Source of the DNA: Saccharofermentans sp.
GTDB taxonomy: Bacteria > Bacillota > Clostridia > Saccharofermentanales > Saccharofermentanaceae
Reading direction: 5' to 3'
DNA: 34,348 nucleotides
Assembly (NCBI GenBank): GCA_024684815.1
Contig: JAIKWL010000020.1
Location: 1-34,348, forward strand
The position numbers were made by a program, and so were the translations under genes. The notes under the pieces were generated by a model. The model saw only the letters and a program-made list of their open reading frames with translations, searched no databases and was not told the origin of the DNA. Below are positions 23,574 through 31,621 of this stretch, piece by piece (position 1 is the stretch's first letter; the number at the start of each line of letters is the position of its first letter).

Positions 23574-24687
23574 TAAAAGAACCCGCCTTATACATCTTCT
23601 GAAGATTATGAGCGCGGCGCAATTCCTTATCGGTCAATTGATCAAAGGATCTGATCTTATTGTCTGCTATCCTGAAATAAGCATCAGGTCTTAACAATTC
23701 ATTTGATATCAAGTCCGTATTATGAGAAGACAAAAAGACCTGTGTATCCTTTATCGACCGGACAAGCCTTACAATCTCCTGAGACAATTCAAAATGATAA
23801 AAAGCATCATACTCATCGATATAAACAAATGAGGCTTTGCTCATGACCAGATACCAATAATAGAAAATTACCAAAGATCTTGTTCCCGTCGATGCAACCG
23901 ATGCAAAAGGAACCGTTCCGTTTCCAAATCTGCAGTGTAACTCTTTACTGCCACTGACAGGATCATCAACAACCACAAGGTTATAATCCAAACCCTGTGT
24001 TTTTAGAAAAGCTTCAAACTCTTTGATTTTGCCTTCATTGATTATTCCTTGTGAACATCTGATACGGCCAATCAGCATACCTTGATATCTGTTCTGATCA
24101 AGAGAATAAAACATGAGCATTTTATCAACAAAAGATGTAAATGCTCTAAAAGCCTTATTCTCTTCCGTTTCTTTCAAAAGAGCATTACTCTTAACATATT
24201 TAACTCTGGAAAGTGTTTCAGCTTCATCAGTGAAAGCGGAATCAAGCTGCAGGTTTTGTGCTCCTTCAAGGCTTGTATAACCTTGTTTCAAGGAATAATC
24301 ATAATTCAGAACTTCTTTGCCGTTAATAAGCAAAGACTCATAAGTTAAAACCAAAGGTGCGGTTTTACTGTATCTGTAAACAACTTCAACACCGTCAAAA
24401 TTAAAACAATACTCAAAATCGGCGGTCGGCTTTTTTGAATTAAGATTCAGATAATTATCATATTTATCCAAACTGCGCTGCTTATCCGTCAGATGAAGAA
24501 TAATATCAAAGATAGCCAAAGCAAGATTGGATTTGCCGCTGCCGTTTATTCCAAAAACTATACCTTTAGCAATGCAGCCACCACGGACGACTTCTGTATT
24601 GAACTCATAATTAGAAGCACTGTCCAAGGAAAAAGTAACTGTATTCTCAAAATTCTTAAAATTAGTAACCGTAAATCTCTTTAACAT
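23566..24687 (-). CDS. RloA/Abi-like AAA ATPase of a second ATPase-TOPRIM pair
   Basis: A 373-residue ABC/AAA_21-type ATPase. Motifs: MLKRFTVTNFKNFENTVTFSL at the N-terminus; Walker A FGINGSGKSNLA (45-56); a signature-like ASTGTRSL (265-272); Walker B FVYIDEYDAFYHFEL (287-301); and FLSSHNTDLIS (318-328) with the switch H322. This is the typical plan of COG1106/RloA/AbiLi ATPases, which act with a nuclease partner against phage. It differs clearly from the ATPase at 18183-19277. The ATG at 24687 is chosen because GGAGG lies 8 bases upstream; in-frame GTG/ATG codons just before it overlap the ribosome site. It has a near-consensus promoter with an overlapping palindrome. Confidence 0.83.
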   Translation of the reverse strand: MLKRFTVTNFKNFENTVTFSLDSASNYEFNTEVVRGGCIAKGIVFGINGSGKSNLALAIFDIILHLTDKQRSLDKYDNYLNLNSKKPTADFEYCFNFDGVEVVYRYSKTAPLVLTYESLLINGKEVLNYDYSLKQGYTSLEGAQNLQLDSAFTDEAETLSRVKYVKSNALLKETEENKAFRAFTSFVDKMLMFYSLDQNRYQGMLIGRIRCSQGIINEGKIKEFEAFLKTQGLDYNLVVVDDPVSGSKELHCRFGNGTVPFASVASTGTRSLVIFYYWYLVMSKASFVYIDEYDAFYHFELSQEIVRLVRSIKDTQVFLSSHNTDLISNELLRPDAYFRIADNKIRSFDQLTDKELRRAHNLQKMYKAGSFNE

Positions 24688-24705
24688 TGACATCACCTCC
24701 ACTTC

Positions 24706-24742
24706 TAATTCGAATTATATTAATGGAAAAACAGATAGTCAA
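24706..24742 (-). promoter_or_regulatory. Promoter of the second ATPase-TOPRIM operon with overlapping palindrome
   Basis: On the minus strand TTGACT (24737-24742), a 17-base spacer and TATAAT (24714-24719). The perfect 12-bp palindrome TAATTCGAATTA (24706-24717) covers part of the -10 box and the predicted start, a typical repressor position. The -35 and following bases (TTGACTATC) match those of the first defence operon. Confidence 0.8.
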
Positions 24743-24828
24743 CGTCTCCCGTAGTTTTTTTACGGAAGCAACGAACAATTCCTTCGGAACATAAAAAAGA
24801 ATCAACAATAGTTTGGAGAAAAATCTTC

Positions 24829-24892
24829 CCTCCCGCGCTTCGCTTGGGGCGCCGATCGTGACTTGATAAGGCGTGACTTATCAAGTCACGCC
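24829..24892. repeat. GC-rich block with two mutually exclusive hairpins
   Basis: CGTGACTTGATAAG (24857-24870) pairs perfectly with CTTATCAAGTCACG (24877-24890). An alternative 10-bp stem, GGCGTGACTT (24870-24879) with AAGTCACGCC (24883-24892), uses some of the same bases. A GC-rich stretch (CTCCCGCGCTTCGCTTGGGG, from about 24829) precedes it. The block lies in the 213-base gap after D-lactate dehydrogenase, where no gene is seen. It probably ends the dehydrogenase transcript or is a small dispersed repeat; no T run follows either stem directly. Confidence 0.6.
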
Positions 24893-24900
24893 CGGCAAAA

Positions 24901-25941
24901 TCAGAAACACTTCTTATCGTGCAGTTGCTTGCAGTCAGCTATCTTCCCGCACTTATAGCACACTTCGTTGACACATCTGTCAGAAGCAAAGAACTCTCGG
25001 ATATTAGCAAGAGTAGTATCGGCAATATTAGACAGTGCCTCATTTGTAAGGAACGCCTGATGTGATGTAACGATAACATTAGGCATGGATATGAGCCTTG
25101 CAAGTACATCATCATTAACTATATGGTTGGAATAATCGTGGAAGAATATATTGGATTCCTCCTCATATACATCAAGACATGCAGCGCCTATCTTACGGGA
25201 TTTGATCCCATCAACGAGAGCCTCAGTATCGATAAGAGCTCCACGGGACGTGTTTATTATCACCACACCCTTCTTCATCTGATCGATAGTAGCAGCATTG
25301 ATCATATGCCTGTTCTCATCAGTCAACGGGCAATGCAAAGATATAATGTCACTACGGGACCAAAGAGATTCCAAGGATACATACTCTATACCGGAATCAG
25401 CTGCCGGGAACTTATCATAAGCTATTACATTCATTCCGAATCCGCGGCAGATATCAATAAAGATACGGCCGATCTTACCTGTTCCTATAACACCTACAGT
25501 CTTTCCGTGAAGATCAAAACCGGTAAGTCCGTCCAGACTGAAATTGAAATCCTTTGTACGGATATAAGCCTTATGGATACGGCGGATAGATGTCAAAAGC
25601 ATAGCCATTGCATGCTCGGCAACCGCATAAGGCGAATAAGCAGGCACACGAACAACATGTATCTTGCCATAAGCATATTCGACATCCACATTGTTATATC
25701 CTGCACACCGCAAAGCAATAAGCCTTATCCCCATTGAACAGAGCTTATCTATAACAAACGAATCTATCTCGTCATTTACAAATACACATACGACATCACA
25801 GCCTTCAGCCAGCTTATACGTATCCGGTGTAAGCCGTGTCTCCAAAAACCGTATAGAAAACTCACCTGACACATTCGCAGCTTCAAACGACTGCCTGTCA
25901 TATTCCTTTGCATCAAAGAAAGCTATCTTTAATTGATTCAT
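24901..25941 (-). CDS. D-lactate dehydrogenase (D-2-hydroxyacid dehydrogenase) with Cys-rich tail
   Basis: A 346-residue NAD-dependent enzyme reducing pyruvate to D-lactate. Family features: ALRCAGYNNVD, PAYSPYAVAEHAMAMLL, the NAD motif VGVIGTGKIGR, then INTSRGALIDTEAL (catalytic Arg), CLDVYEEE (Glu) and VIVTSHQAFLTNEA (His). These match fermentative D-LDH (LdhA-type) rather than glyoxylate or phosphoglycerate enzymes. Odd: after the normal end of the family (around NEV) there is a 19-residue tail, CYKCGKIADCKQLHDKKCF, with four cysteines that could bind metal or form disulfides. The ATG at 25941 has GGGGA 7 bases upstream. It follows the phosphonopyruvate decarboxylase gene by 47 bases, and a TATAAT (25974-25979) in the gap may give it its own promoter. 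Confidence 0.9.
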   Translation of the reverse strand: MNQLKIAFFDAKEYDRQSFEAANVSGEFSIRFLETRLTPDTYKLAEGCDVVCVFVNDEIDSFVIDKLCSMGIRLIALRCAGYNNVDVEYAYGKIHVVRVPAYSPYAVAEHAMAMLLTSIRRIHKAYIRTKDFNFSLDGLTGFDLHGKTVGVIGTGKIGRIFIDICRGFGMNVIAYDKFPAADSGIEYVSLESLWSRSDIISLHCPLTDENRHMINAATIDQMKKGVVIINTSRGALIDTEALVDGIKSRKIGAACLDVYEEESNIFFHDYSNHIVNDDVLARLISMPNVIVTSHQAFLTNEALSNIADTTLANIREFFASDRCVNEVCYKCGKIADCKQLHDKKCF

Positions 25942-25988
25942 ATAAAATCCCCAATCTATTATCAATTAAACAGATTATATCCTAACAA

Positions 25989-27110
25989 TTATAAACCGCT
26001 TAAATATTCCATGAAATTCTGCTTGTTCTCCAAAGCGGTCGTTGTAGGTCTGCCAAGGTCATCTCTGGCTCCTATAGAACACTTCACTTCGATCAAAGAC
26101 AGACAATTGCGTGCCTTTGCTGATTCAAGTTCAAGATCAAGAGAATCAAACGAATCCACAGAAACAGCATACGGATATCCGCAGGCTTTGGCTACACCGA
26201 CAACATCTATCTGTCCGGCTACAGTAGGCATACCGCCGACAGTTTCGTGCGCACTGTTGTTAATAACGATATGAATCAGATTAGAGGGCTTGTTAGCGCC
26301 AATAACTGCCATAGAACCCATATGCATAAGCGCAGCACCGTCACCGTCAATACACCAGATGCGGGTATCAGGCTTATTGAATGCGATTCCGAGTGCGATT
26401 GAGGATGAATGCCCCATTGATCCTACGGTAAGGAAATCATACTGATGTCCCTGCCCGTTAGCTTCCCTTATCTCAAACAATTCACGTGAAGCTTTACCCG
26501 TAGTTGATACGATGGGATCCGTACCGGAAGCAGATACTATATATTTTATGATCTCTTCACGCAGCATCAAACACTCATTGCTGTAATCCACAACCGGAGC
26601 ATCACTTAATGCACCCTTACGAATTACGAACGCAACACTCTTGCCTGAAGAAAGAACAGCACGGAAATCCAGCATAACAGAAGAGAGTTCTTCCTCAGAA
26701 GTCTCTTTGCCAACGACAAAACTCTTTATATCCATATCTTCAAGAAGTTTTAAAGTAACTTCACCCTGATAGATATGCTGCGGTTCATCATGAATCCCCG
26801 GCTCTCCTCTCCAGCCTATAACGAAGATAACGGGAATTGCATAGACTTTATCGTTTAAAAGGCTTGCAACGGGATTGATAATATTTCCCTCACCTGAATT
26901 CTGCATGTATACGACAGGAACCTTTCCGGTTGCCAGGTGATAACCTGCAGCAAGCGCCGTACAGTTACCCTCATTAGCTGCAATAACGTGATGAGCAGAG
27001 TCTATTCCATACTTAGCCATAAGATAATTGCATAGAGCTTTGAGCTGGGAATCGGGAACTCCCGTAAAGAAATCAGCGCCTAATATATCAACAAAACTTT
27101 GAACCTTCAT
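25989..27110 (-). CDS. Phosphonopyruvate decarboxylase
   Basis: A 373-residue thiamine-diphosphate enzyme that converts phosphonopyruvate to phosphonoacetaldehyde + CO2, the step that drives phosphonate synthesis forward. Family features: FTGVPDSQLKALCNY and the ANEGNCTALAAGYHLATGK segment (TDP-activating Glu), YMQNSGEGNIINPVASL, IGWRGEPGIHDEPQH, and the TDP-binding block CIDGDGAALMHMGSMAVIG followed by HIVINNSAHETVGGMPT. These match the Ppd/AepY family over the full length. An AGGAG site lies 7 bases before the ATG at 27110; the earlier in-frame start at 27131 overlaps the upstream gene and lacks a site. It follows the alcohol dehydrogenase with a 17-base gap, in one operon with PEP mutase. 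Confidence 0.94.
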   Translation of the reverse strand: MKVQSFVDILGADFFTGVPDSQLKALCNYLMAKYGIDSAHHVIAANEGNCTALAAGYHLATGKVPVVYMQNSGEGNIINPVASLLNDKVYAIPVIFVIGWRGEPGIHDEPQHIYQGEVTLKLLEDMDIKSFVVGKETSEEELSSVMLDFRAVLSSGKSVAFVIRKGALSDAPVVDYSNECLMLREEIIKYIVSASGTDPIVSTTGKASRELFEIREANGQGHQYDFLTVGSMGHSSSIALGIAFNKPDTRIWCIDGDGAALMHMGSMAVIGANKPSNLIHIVINNSAHETVGGMPTVAGQIDVVGVAKACGYPYAVSVDSFDSLDLELESAKARNCLSLIEVKCSIGARDDLGRPTTTALENKQNFMEYLSGL

Positions 27111-27127
27111 AAATAAACTCCTACAGG

Positions 27128-28240
27128 TCAAACATTTAATATCTTGCAGTAAAGAGATCTTATAGTCTCATCATCAAGCTTAACGGGATGGTTTTTAAGC
27201 CTTACAGGGTTAACCGAGGAACAAAGGATATCTAATTCCGAAGAATCAGCAAAAGGAACACGTAGGGAAAGAGAATCAAATAAAGCGCCAAGCTTATCAC
27301 AAGCTTCCTCTACACTCGAAGAACCCATAGAAATAGCAATTGATCTGAATACAGACTTCAGATAATCAACTCCGCGAGGATCGATACATTCAATAGAATC
27401 GATATTCTTTACCATCCAGGGAAATAATACCCTATCGCACAATATAGCCGCATGACCGTGTGCAACTCCATATAACGAAGTGATCTTATAGCACATGGCA
27501 TGACCGGCAGTTGTCTGAGTTATATTGATGGCCTTTCCGGCATTATATGCTGCATCGAGCATTCCTGAAAACGAGGAAGGATCACCATTCAGATAACCGG
27601 AAAGATTCGACATTATTCCGTTTATTGCAGCAATTGAATACGATTTGCTTTCGTCATTGCTGTTGACACTCCAGAAAGATTCAATAGCGTGACACAGAGC
27701 ATCCATTGCAGTTGCTTTCTTCTGATAATCAGGCAATGTCTCAAGACACGAAGGATCGTGAAGTACAACAGAAGGAATTATCGATTCACTCGTTATACTC
27801 TGCTTATCCCCTTCATAGTATATGACCGCATATCTGGTTGCTTCAGAACCTGTACCTGCCGTCGTAGGCATCGCCAGAAAAGGAATTGAGTTAGGAACAA
27901 CAGTCTGCTTCAGGAAAGATCCGGATTCACCGGAGCCAGGCATGTTCGAATAGAGCTTAATGCACTTTGCAACGTCAAGAGAAGATCCTCCGCCTATTGC
28001 AAAGATCGCATCACAGCAATTATCACGGAAAACCCTGACACCGGAAACAACACTGTCATATACGGGATTGGCACAAAAGTCAGAGAAGCGCACGAATTTA
28101 ACACCGGACTTCTCCAAATCAGAAATCTTCAAACTTATAGAAGGCAGAAAAGAGATTGATTCATCGCATACCAAAAGGATACACGACTTATCCTTTACCC
28201 ACATATCGAGACCGGAGTAATCAATTATCTTCTGCACCAT
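27128..28240 (-). CDS. Iron-containing alcohol dehydrogenase, probable phosphonoacetaldehyde reductase
   Basis: A 370-residue group III (Fe-type) alcohol dehydrogenase. It shows the NAD site AIGGGSSLDVAKCIK, PTTAGTGSEATRYAV, and the metal ligands in the DALCHAIESFW, TTAGHAMCYK and GVAHGHAAIL segments. Its place between PEP mutase and phosphonopyruvate decarboxylase marks it as the enzyme that reduces phosphonoacetaldehyde to 2-hydroxyethylphosphonate, as in the fosfomycin, phosphinothricin and methylphosphonate routes. No aminotransferase for 2-aminoethylphosphonate is present in the window, so hydroxyethylphosphonate is the more likely product. The start lies one base after the PEP mutase stop, with GGAAG in the end of that gene. 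Confidence 0.88.
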   Translation of the reverse strand: MVQKIIDYSGLDMWVKDKSCILLVCDESISFLPSISLKISDLEKSGVKFVRFSDFCANPVYDSVVSGVRVFRDNCCDAIFAIGGGSSLDVAKCIKLYSNMPGSGESGSFLKQTVVPNSIPFLAMPTTAGTGSEATRYAVIYYEGDKQSITSESIIPSVVLHDPSCLETLPDYQKKATAMDALCHAIESFWSVNSNDESKSYSIAAINGIMSNLSGYLNGDPSSFSGMLDAAYNAGKAINITQTTAGHAMCYKITSLYGVAHGHAAILCDRVLFPWMVKNIDSIECIDPRGVDYLKSVFRSIAISMGSSSVEEACDKLGALFDSLSLRVPFADSSELDILCSSVNPVRLKNHPVKLDDETIRSLYCKILNV

Positions 28241-28241
28241 A

Positions 28242-30251
28242 TCACAGTTCTTCCGGTATTAGATTGATTATCTCTTTGATGCTCATGCACTTCTCATCGC
28301 ACTCCTTGGCACGGTGATTCTCAAGGATAGTCTTGGCGGCATCTAGCATTGCAGGGAATCCGGTCCTTGTGAGCTGGTTGGCATATATGATTATATTAGC
28401 TCCCATTTCCTTCCATTCACTCTCATATACAGTATTAAATGAAGTAGGAACAAGAACGATAGGAGTCTTCTGATCTTTAGCCCTAAAAGACCTTATAAAT
28501 TCAATAATCTCGTCAGGTTCAGTCTTCCTGCTGTGTATCATGATCGCATCGGCACCAGCCCCAACATAAGCAAAAGCTCGAGTCAGAGCATCTTCCATAC
28601 CCTGCTCCAGGATAAGGCTCTCAATACGGGCACAGATCATGAAATCATTGGTCTTCTGAGCAGCCTTCCCTGCCCTGATCTTTGCTGAGAAGTTCTCAAT
28701 AGTATCCTGTGTCTGCTTAACTTCAGTACCAAATAAGGAATTCTTCTTAAGTCCTGTCTTATCCTCAATGATCACCATTGAGACGCCCATTCTCTCAAGA
28801 GTCCTGACTGTATAGACAAAATGCTCGGTAAGTCCGCCTGTATCACCGTCGAATATGATCGGCTTGGTCGTAACTTCCATTATGTCATCTATAGTACGGA
28901 AACGTGATGTCATGTCGACAAGTTCGATGTCCGGCTTTCCCTTGGCAGTCGAATCACAAAGAGAAGACAGCCACATACCGTCAAACTGATGCGTTCCGCC
29001 GTCAGCATATACACAAGTCTTCTCAACGATAAGACCGGTAATACCGCTGTGAGCCTCCATAATCGTAACAAAACCCTTCATATCAAGAAGTTTTCTTAAC
29101 CTGGCTCTTCTCATATCAGGCAGCGACAACTGTGCTCTGAAAGAATCTTCAATCTGCTTATACTTAAGATCAGACGAATAAGGGAACTCGACAAGCTTTC
29201 CGCCGTAGCTTTCAAGGACACTTATGACCTCTTTACGGATTGAAGACTGTATTCCTGTTACCCAGTTATCGCCGTGAACAACATAATCAGGCTTATAGAG
29301 CAAAAGATTATCCTTATAAGATAACGTCTTCTGGGATACTACCTTGTATACTCCGGAGATATTCTCAAACATGGTCTTTCTTTCAGATTCAGGAATCAGA
29401 GGATATCTCTTAAAATCAGCAACGGCTTCATCTGAAAGAACACCTACAATAATCTTACCCAGCCTAGATGCTTTCTTAATAATATTAAAATGTCCGCCGT
29501 GAATAATATCCGTAGAAAAGCAGATATATACGGTACGGGATTCGATCTTCTTTAATTCTTCACGAACATGTGCAAGATCTTCAGGATTATCTATCTCCGA
29601 ACACAAAAGCGATTCAACATCAAGAGCCGATATATTGCAAGCTCCGTTAAGCTCATTCAATGCATTCTCAGCATAAACACCGGTATTCCCTGCCTCGCAG
29701 AACTCGGATATCTTATCAAGCCATAAAGACCAGTCAGGCAATTGAAGCTTATACAAAGCCTGGGCAGCCATTGCATCATCAAAGATGTCAACGCCAACCT
29801 GCATAATCATTCCAGAAGAAATACGAGCCTTAAAATCCTTATCAGGCAAAGGAAGCGTAGATGACACAGTCATACAGCTGCCATCATATGCTAACACCTT
29901 ATCCAATACACTATTCTCAAATACAAGATCGCCGTGCATCAGGATGATGTCATCATCAAGATACTCTCGGGCACAATAAATACTGTAGATATAATTCGTA
30001 GAAGCGTATAAGGGGTTATTTACAAATGTAAAAGAAAGCGGCAGTTCCAGAGAATTACAATAATCGATCAATACGGAATCAAAATACCCGGTAGTCATGA
30101 CAACTTCCTTGATCCCGCAGTCACATAACTGCTTCAACTGCCTTGAAAGTATCGTCTCCGTCGCAGAGATCTCAGTCATGCATTTAGGACGTTCAGATGT
30201 CAAATATCCCATCCTATGCCCTAATCCGGAATTCAAGATAAGCGCTTTCAC
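28242..30251 (-). CDS. Triple fusion: NTP transferase + cytidylyltransferase-like + PEP mutase
   Basis: A 669-residue protein with GTG start and a GGGGGG site. Residues 1-232: a LicC/PntC-type sugar-phosphate nucleotidyltransferase (LNSGLGHRMGYLTSERPKCM, then a MHGDLVF metal site at 105-111). Residues 238-375: an HxGH-type cytidylyltransferase fold (FSTDIIHGGHFNIIKKA, HGGH at 251-254). Residues 380-650: PEP mutase, with IIEDKTGLKKNSLFG (494-508; signature EDKxxxKxNS), DGDTGG (468-473) and ARIESLI. PEP mutase makes phosphonopyruvate from PEP. Fusion of PEP mutase to one nucleotidyltransferase is known; having two on one chain is less usual. The NTP-transferase half would activate the end product as a CMP-phosphonate for transfer to a lipid or glycan. 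First gene of the phosphonate operon. Confidence 0.93.
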   Translation of the reverse strand: MKALILNSGLGHRMGYLTSERPKCMTEISATETILSRQLKQLCDCGIKEVVMTTGYFDSVLIDYCNSLELPLSFTFVNNPLYASTNYIYSIYCAREYLDDDIILMHGDLVFENSVLDKVLAYDGSCMTVSSTLPLPDKDFKARISSGMIMQVGVDIFDDAMAAQALYKLQLPDWSLWLDKISEFCEAGNTGVYAENALNELNGACNISALDVESLLCSEIDNPEDLAHVREELKKIESRTVYICFSTDIIHGGHFNIIKKASRLGKIIVGVLSDEAVADFKRYPLIPESERKTMFENISGVYKVVSQKTLSYKDNLLLYKPDYVVHGDNWVTGIQSSIRKEVISVLESYGGKLVEFPYSSDLKYKQIEDSFRAQLSLPDMRRARLRKLLDMKGFVTIMEAHSGITGLIVEKTCVYADGGTHQFDGMWLSSLCDSTAKGKPDIELVDMTSRFRTIDDIMEVTTKPIIFDGDTGGLTEHFVYTVRTLERMGVSMVIIEDKTGLKKNSLFGTEVKQTQDTIENFSAKIRAGKAAQKTNDFMICARIESLILEQGMEDALTRAFAYVGAGADAIMIHSRKTEPDEIIEFIRSFRAKDQKTPIVLVPTSFNTVYESEWKEMGANIIIYANQLTRTGFPAMLDAAKTILENHRAKECDEKCMSIKEIINLIPEEL

Positions 30252-30281
30252 TTTTTGATCCCCCCAAATAATCTAATATTC

Positions 30282-30287
30282 ATTATA
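30282..30287 (-). promoter_or_regulatory. Candidate -10 box of the phosphonate operon
   Basis: A perfect TATAAT on the minus strand lies 30 bases before the GTG start, in the 50-base gap after the upstream gene. No good -35 box is visible, so it could be activator dependent or not a promoter. Confidence 0.4.
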
Positions 30288-30301
30288 ATCCAAAGAATGC
30301 T

Positions 30302-31447
30302 CTATCCTATACCTAGCTTCTTCAACAACTCATACCTTTCTTTACTTCTATCAAGATCGCCCTTAAGCTGTTTTTTGTTACGACCGGTTTTGAAACCTTG
30401 CTTAGCATATCGGAATATCTGATAAAACCAACAAAAAGGTTTAAGCCAGTGATGTTTATGATAGACTTTCCAATTATGTTCGCCTGCATGTTGGAGCCAA
30501 CGAAAAAGGCCTATTTTTCTGAGATTAGTGCTAACAGCTTCTACTGCGTGACCTTTTTCATTCTTTCGTCCGAAATTTCCTGAAGACAAAATGCATGACA
30601 TTAACTGTTCACATAGACTTTCATCAGCAGAGCTACACCATGTTATTGTCATTGGAAGTCCAATATAAATCTGGCACATACGGGTAATAGTAATAGCAAG
30701 TTTATCCATTCCCTTCTCTTCAACAACCTGTTTGAAATGTGAAAACCAAAAATCATCATCTAAATTACGATAAACATACATCATCCAATCAACGACGTGA
30801 CGAAGGCCAACAGCAGATTCAAGGTGTCTTCTGAAATGATCTAGCAACACTAAACCGTTTGCAAGTTTAGGAAGAATAGGGAATTCATGATTATCAACTG
30901 ATACAATCTCTCGGGAGTTTAACCCGTTGATTACAAAGTTTTCAATATCAATTTCTTCAAAATGACTGAAATGATGATGAACTTCAAACTCTTGCCCGTT
31001 TTTTCTGAAATGACAATGCCTGCCATTATCCTCACCGACAATATAACCCTTGTCTGACATTATTTTCTTTGTTTTAGAATAAAGATCCTGCGGCATAAGA
31101 AGATCAATATCTCCCATCATACGAAGTGAAGGCTCTTTATAACTTATTGCAGATGCATTTCCCTTCAAAATTACAAATGAAATACCAGAATCATCAAGAA
31201 TACTTTTTAATTCATCCTGAGCATGACAATAACGAATATAAGAAGCTTTCTGTCGGTACTGAGCTTCAATCCACTTAGAATTAGAAAACTCAACTGGAAT
31301 ATAAGAAGCAACAGGACTTAGTACGGACTGCAAGGAAGCTTCGTTATATAAAGCATCCATATCAACACTATCCCATTTGATATTATCATCAATACCAAAT
31401 TGGGATTTCTTTAATAAACTGAGTAAAACTTGTTCTTCCGGCTTCAT
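30302..31447 (-). CDS. Nucleotidyltransferase-family protein (NTP_transf_5 type)
   Basis: A 381-residue protein of the uncharacterised NTP_transf_5 family. The signature region reads SFVILKGNASAISYKEPSLRM then MGDIDLLMP, i.e. LKG...Y...R-x-MGDID, with the paired Asp of the Pol-beta nucleotidyltransferase fold. Later parts are His/Arg/Trp rich (HHHFSHFEE, LLDHFRRHLESAVGLRHVVDW), which is family-typical. The C-terminus (LKPFCWFYQIFRYAKQGFKTGR) is basic and may touch membrane. Such genes are found in surface-polysaccharide clusters. It is 50 bases upstream of the phosphonate operon in the same direction, so transfer of an activated phosphonate to a glycan is conceivable (inference). The start is uncertain: ATG 31447 or GTG 31453, with no strong ribosome site. 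Confidence 0.8.
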   Translation of the reverse strand: MKPEEQVLLSLLKKSQFGIDDNIKWDSVDMDALYNEASLQSVLSPVASYIPVEFSNSKWIEAQYRQKASYIRYCHAQDELKSILDDSGISFVILKGNASAISYKEPSLRMMGDIDLLMPQDLYSKTKKIMSDKGYIVGEDNGRHCHFRKNGQEFEVHHHFSHFEEIDIENFVINGLNSREIVSVDNHEFPILPKLANGLVLLDHFRRHLESAVGLRHVVDWMMYVYRNLDDDFWFSHFKQVVEEKGMDKLAITITRMCQIYIGLPMTITWCSSADESLCEQLMSCILSSGNFGRKNEKGHAVEAVSTNLRKIGLFRWLQHAGEHNWKVYHKHHWLKPFCWFYQIFRYAKQGFKTGRNKKQLKGDLDRSKERYELLKKLGIG

Positions 31448-31541
31448 AAACACATTTTACACCACAATAATATAATTCTTATAAAATAAAACATTCATGG
31501 TGAATAGCCACGGTTTTATGTGAACAATCTATATTCTCATA

Positions 31542-31607
31542 GTTAGCAAAACAGTATACGATAAACAAAAAGAACACTTTAACGCTGAGATGTTAGTATT
31601 GCTAACA
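31542..31607. promoter_or_regulatory. TTAGC-type inverted repeats upstream of the HTH-Ugd gene
   Basis: TGTTAG-TATTG-CTAACA (31591-31607) is a perfect 6-bp inverted repeat, and GTTAGCAA at 31542-31549 recurs inverted as TTGCTAAC at 31599-31606. They lie 15-80 bases upstream of the -35 box of a gene whose product carries an XRE domain, so autoregulatory binding is plausible. Confidence 0.5.
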
Positions 31608-31621
31608 CAACGCACAATAAT

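Noticed and set aside
22773..24687. Retron or restriction-modification system
   Set aside because: No reverse transcriptase, methyltransferase or helicase is present; only an ATPase and a TOPRIM-like partner are seen.
25123..25737. 204-codon plus-strand frame opposite D-lactate dehydrogenase
   Set aside because: The minus-strand gene has all catalytic motifs; the plus frame has no recognisable domain and no ribosome site.
25989..27110. Sulfopyruvate decarboxylase or acetolactate synthase
   Set aside because: The operon partner is PEP mutase and the motif set (FTGVPDSQL, GWRGEPGIHDEPQH) matches phosphonopyruvate decarboxylase on a single full-length chain.
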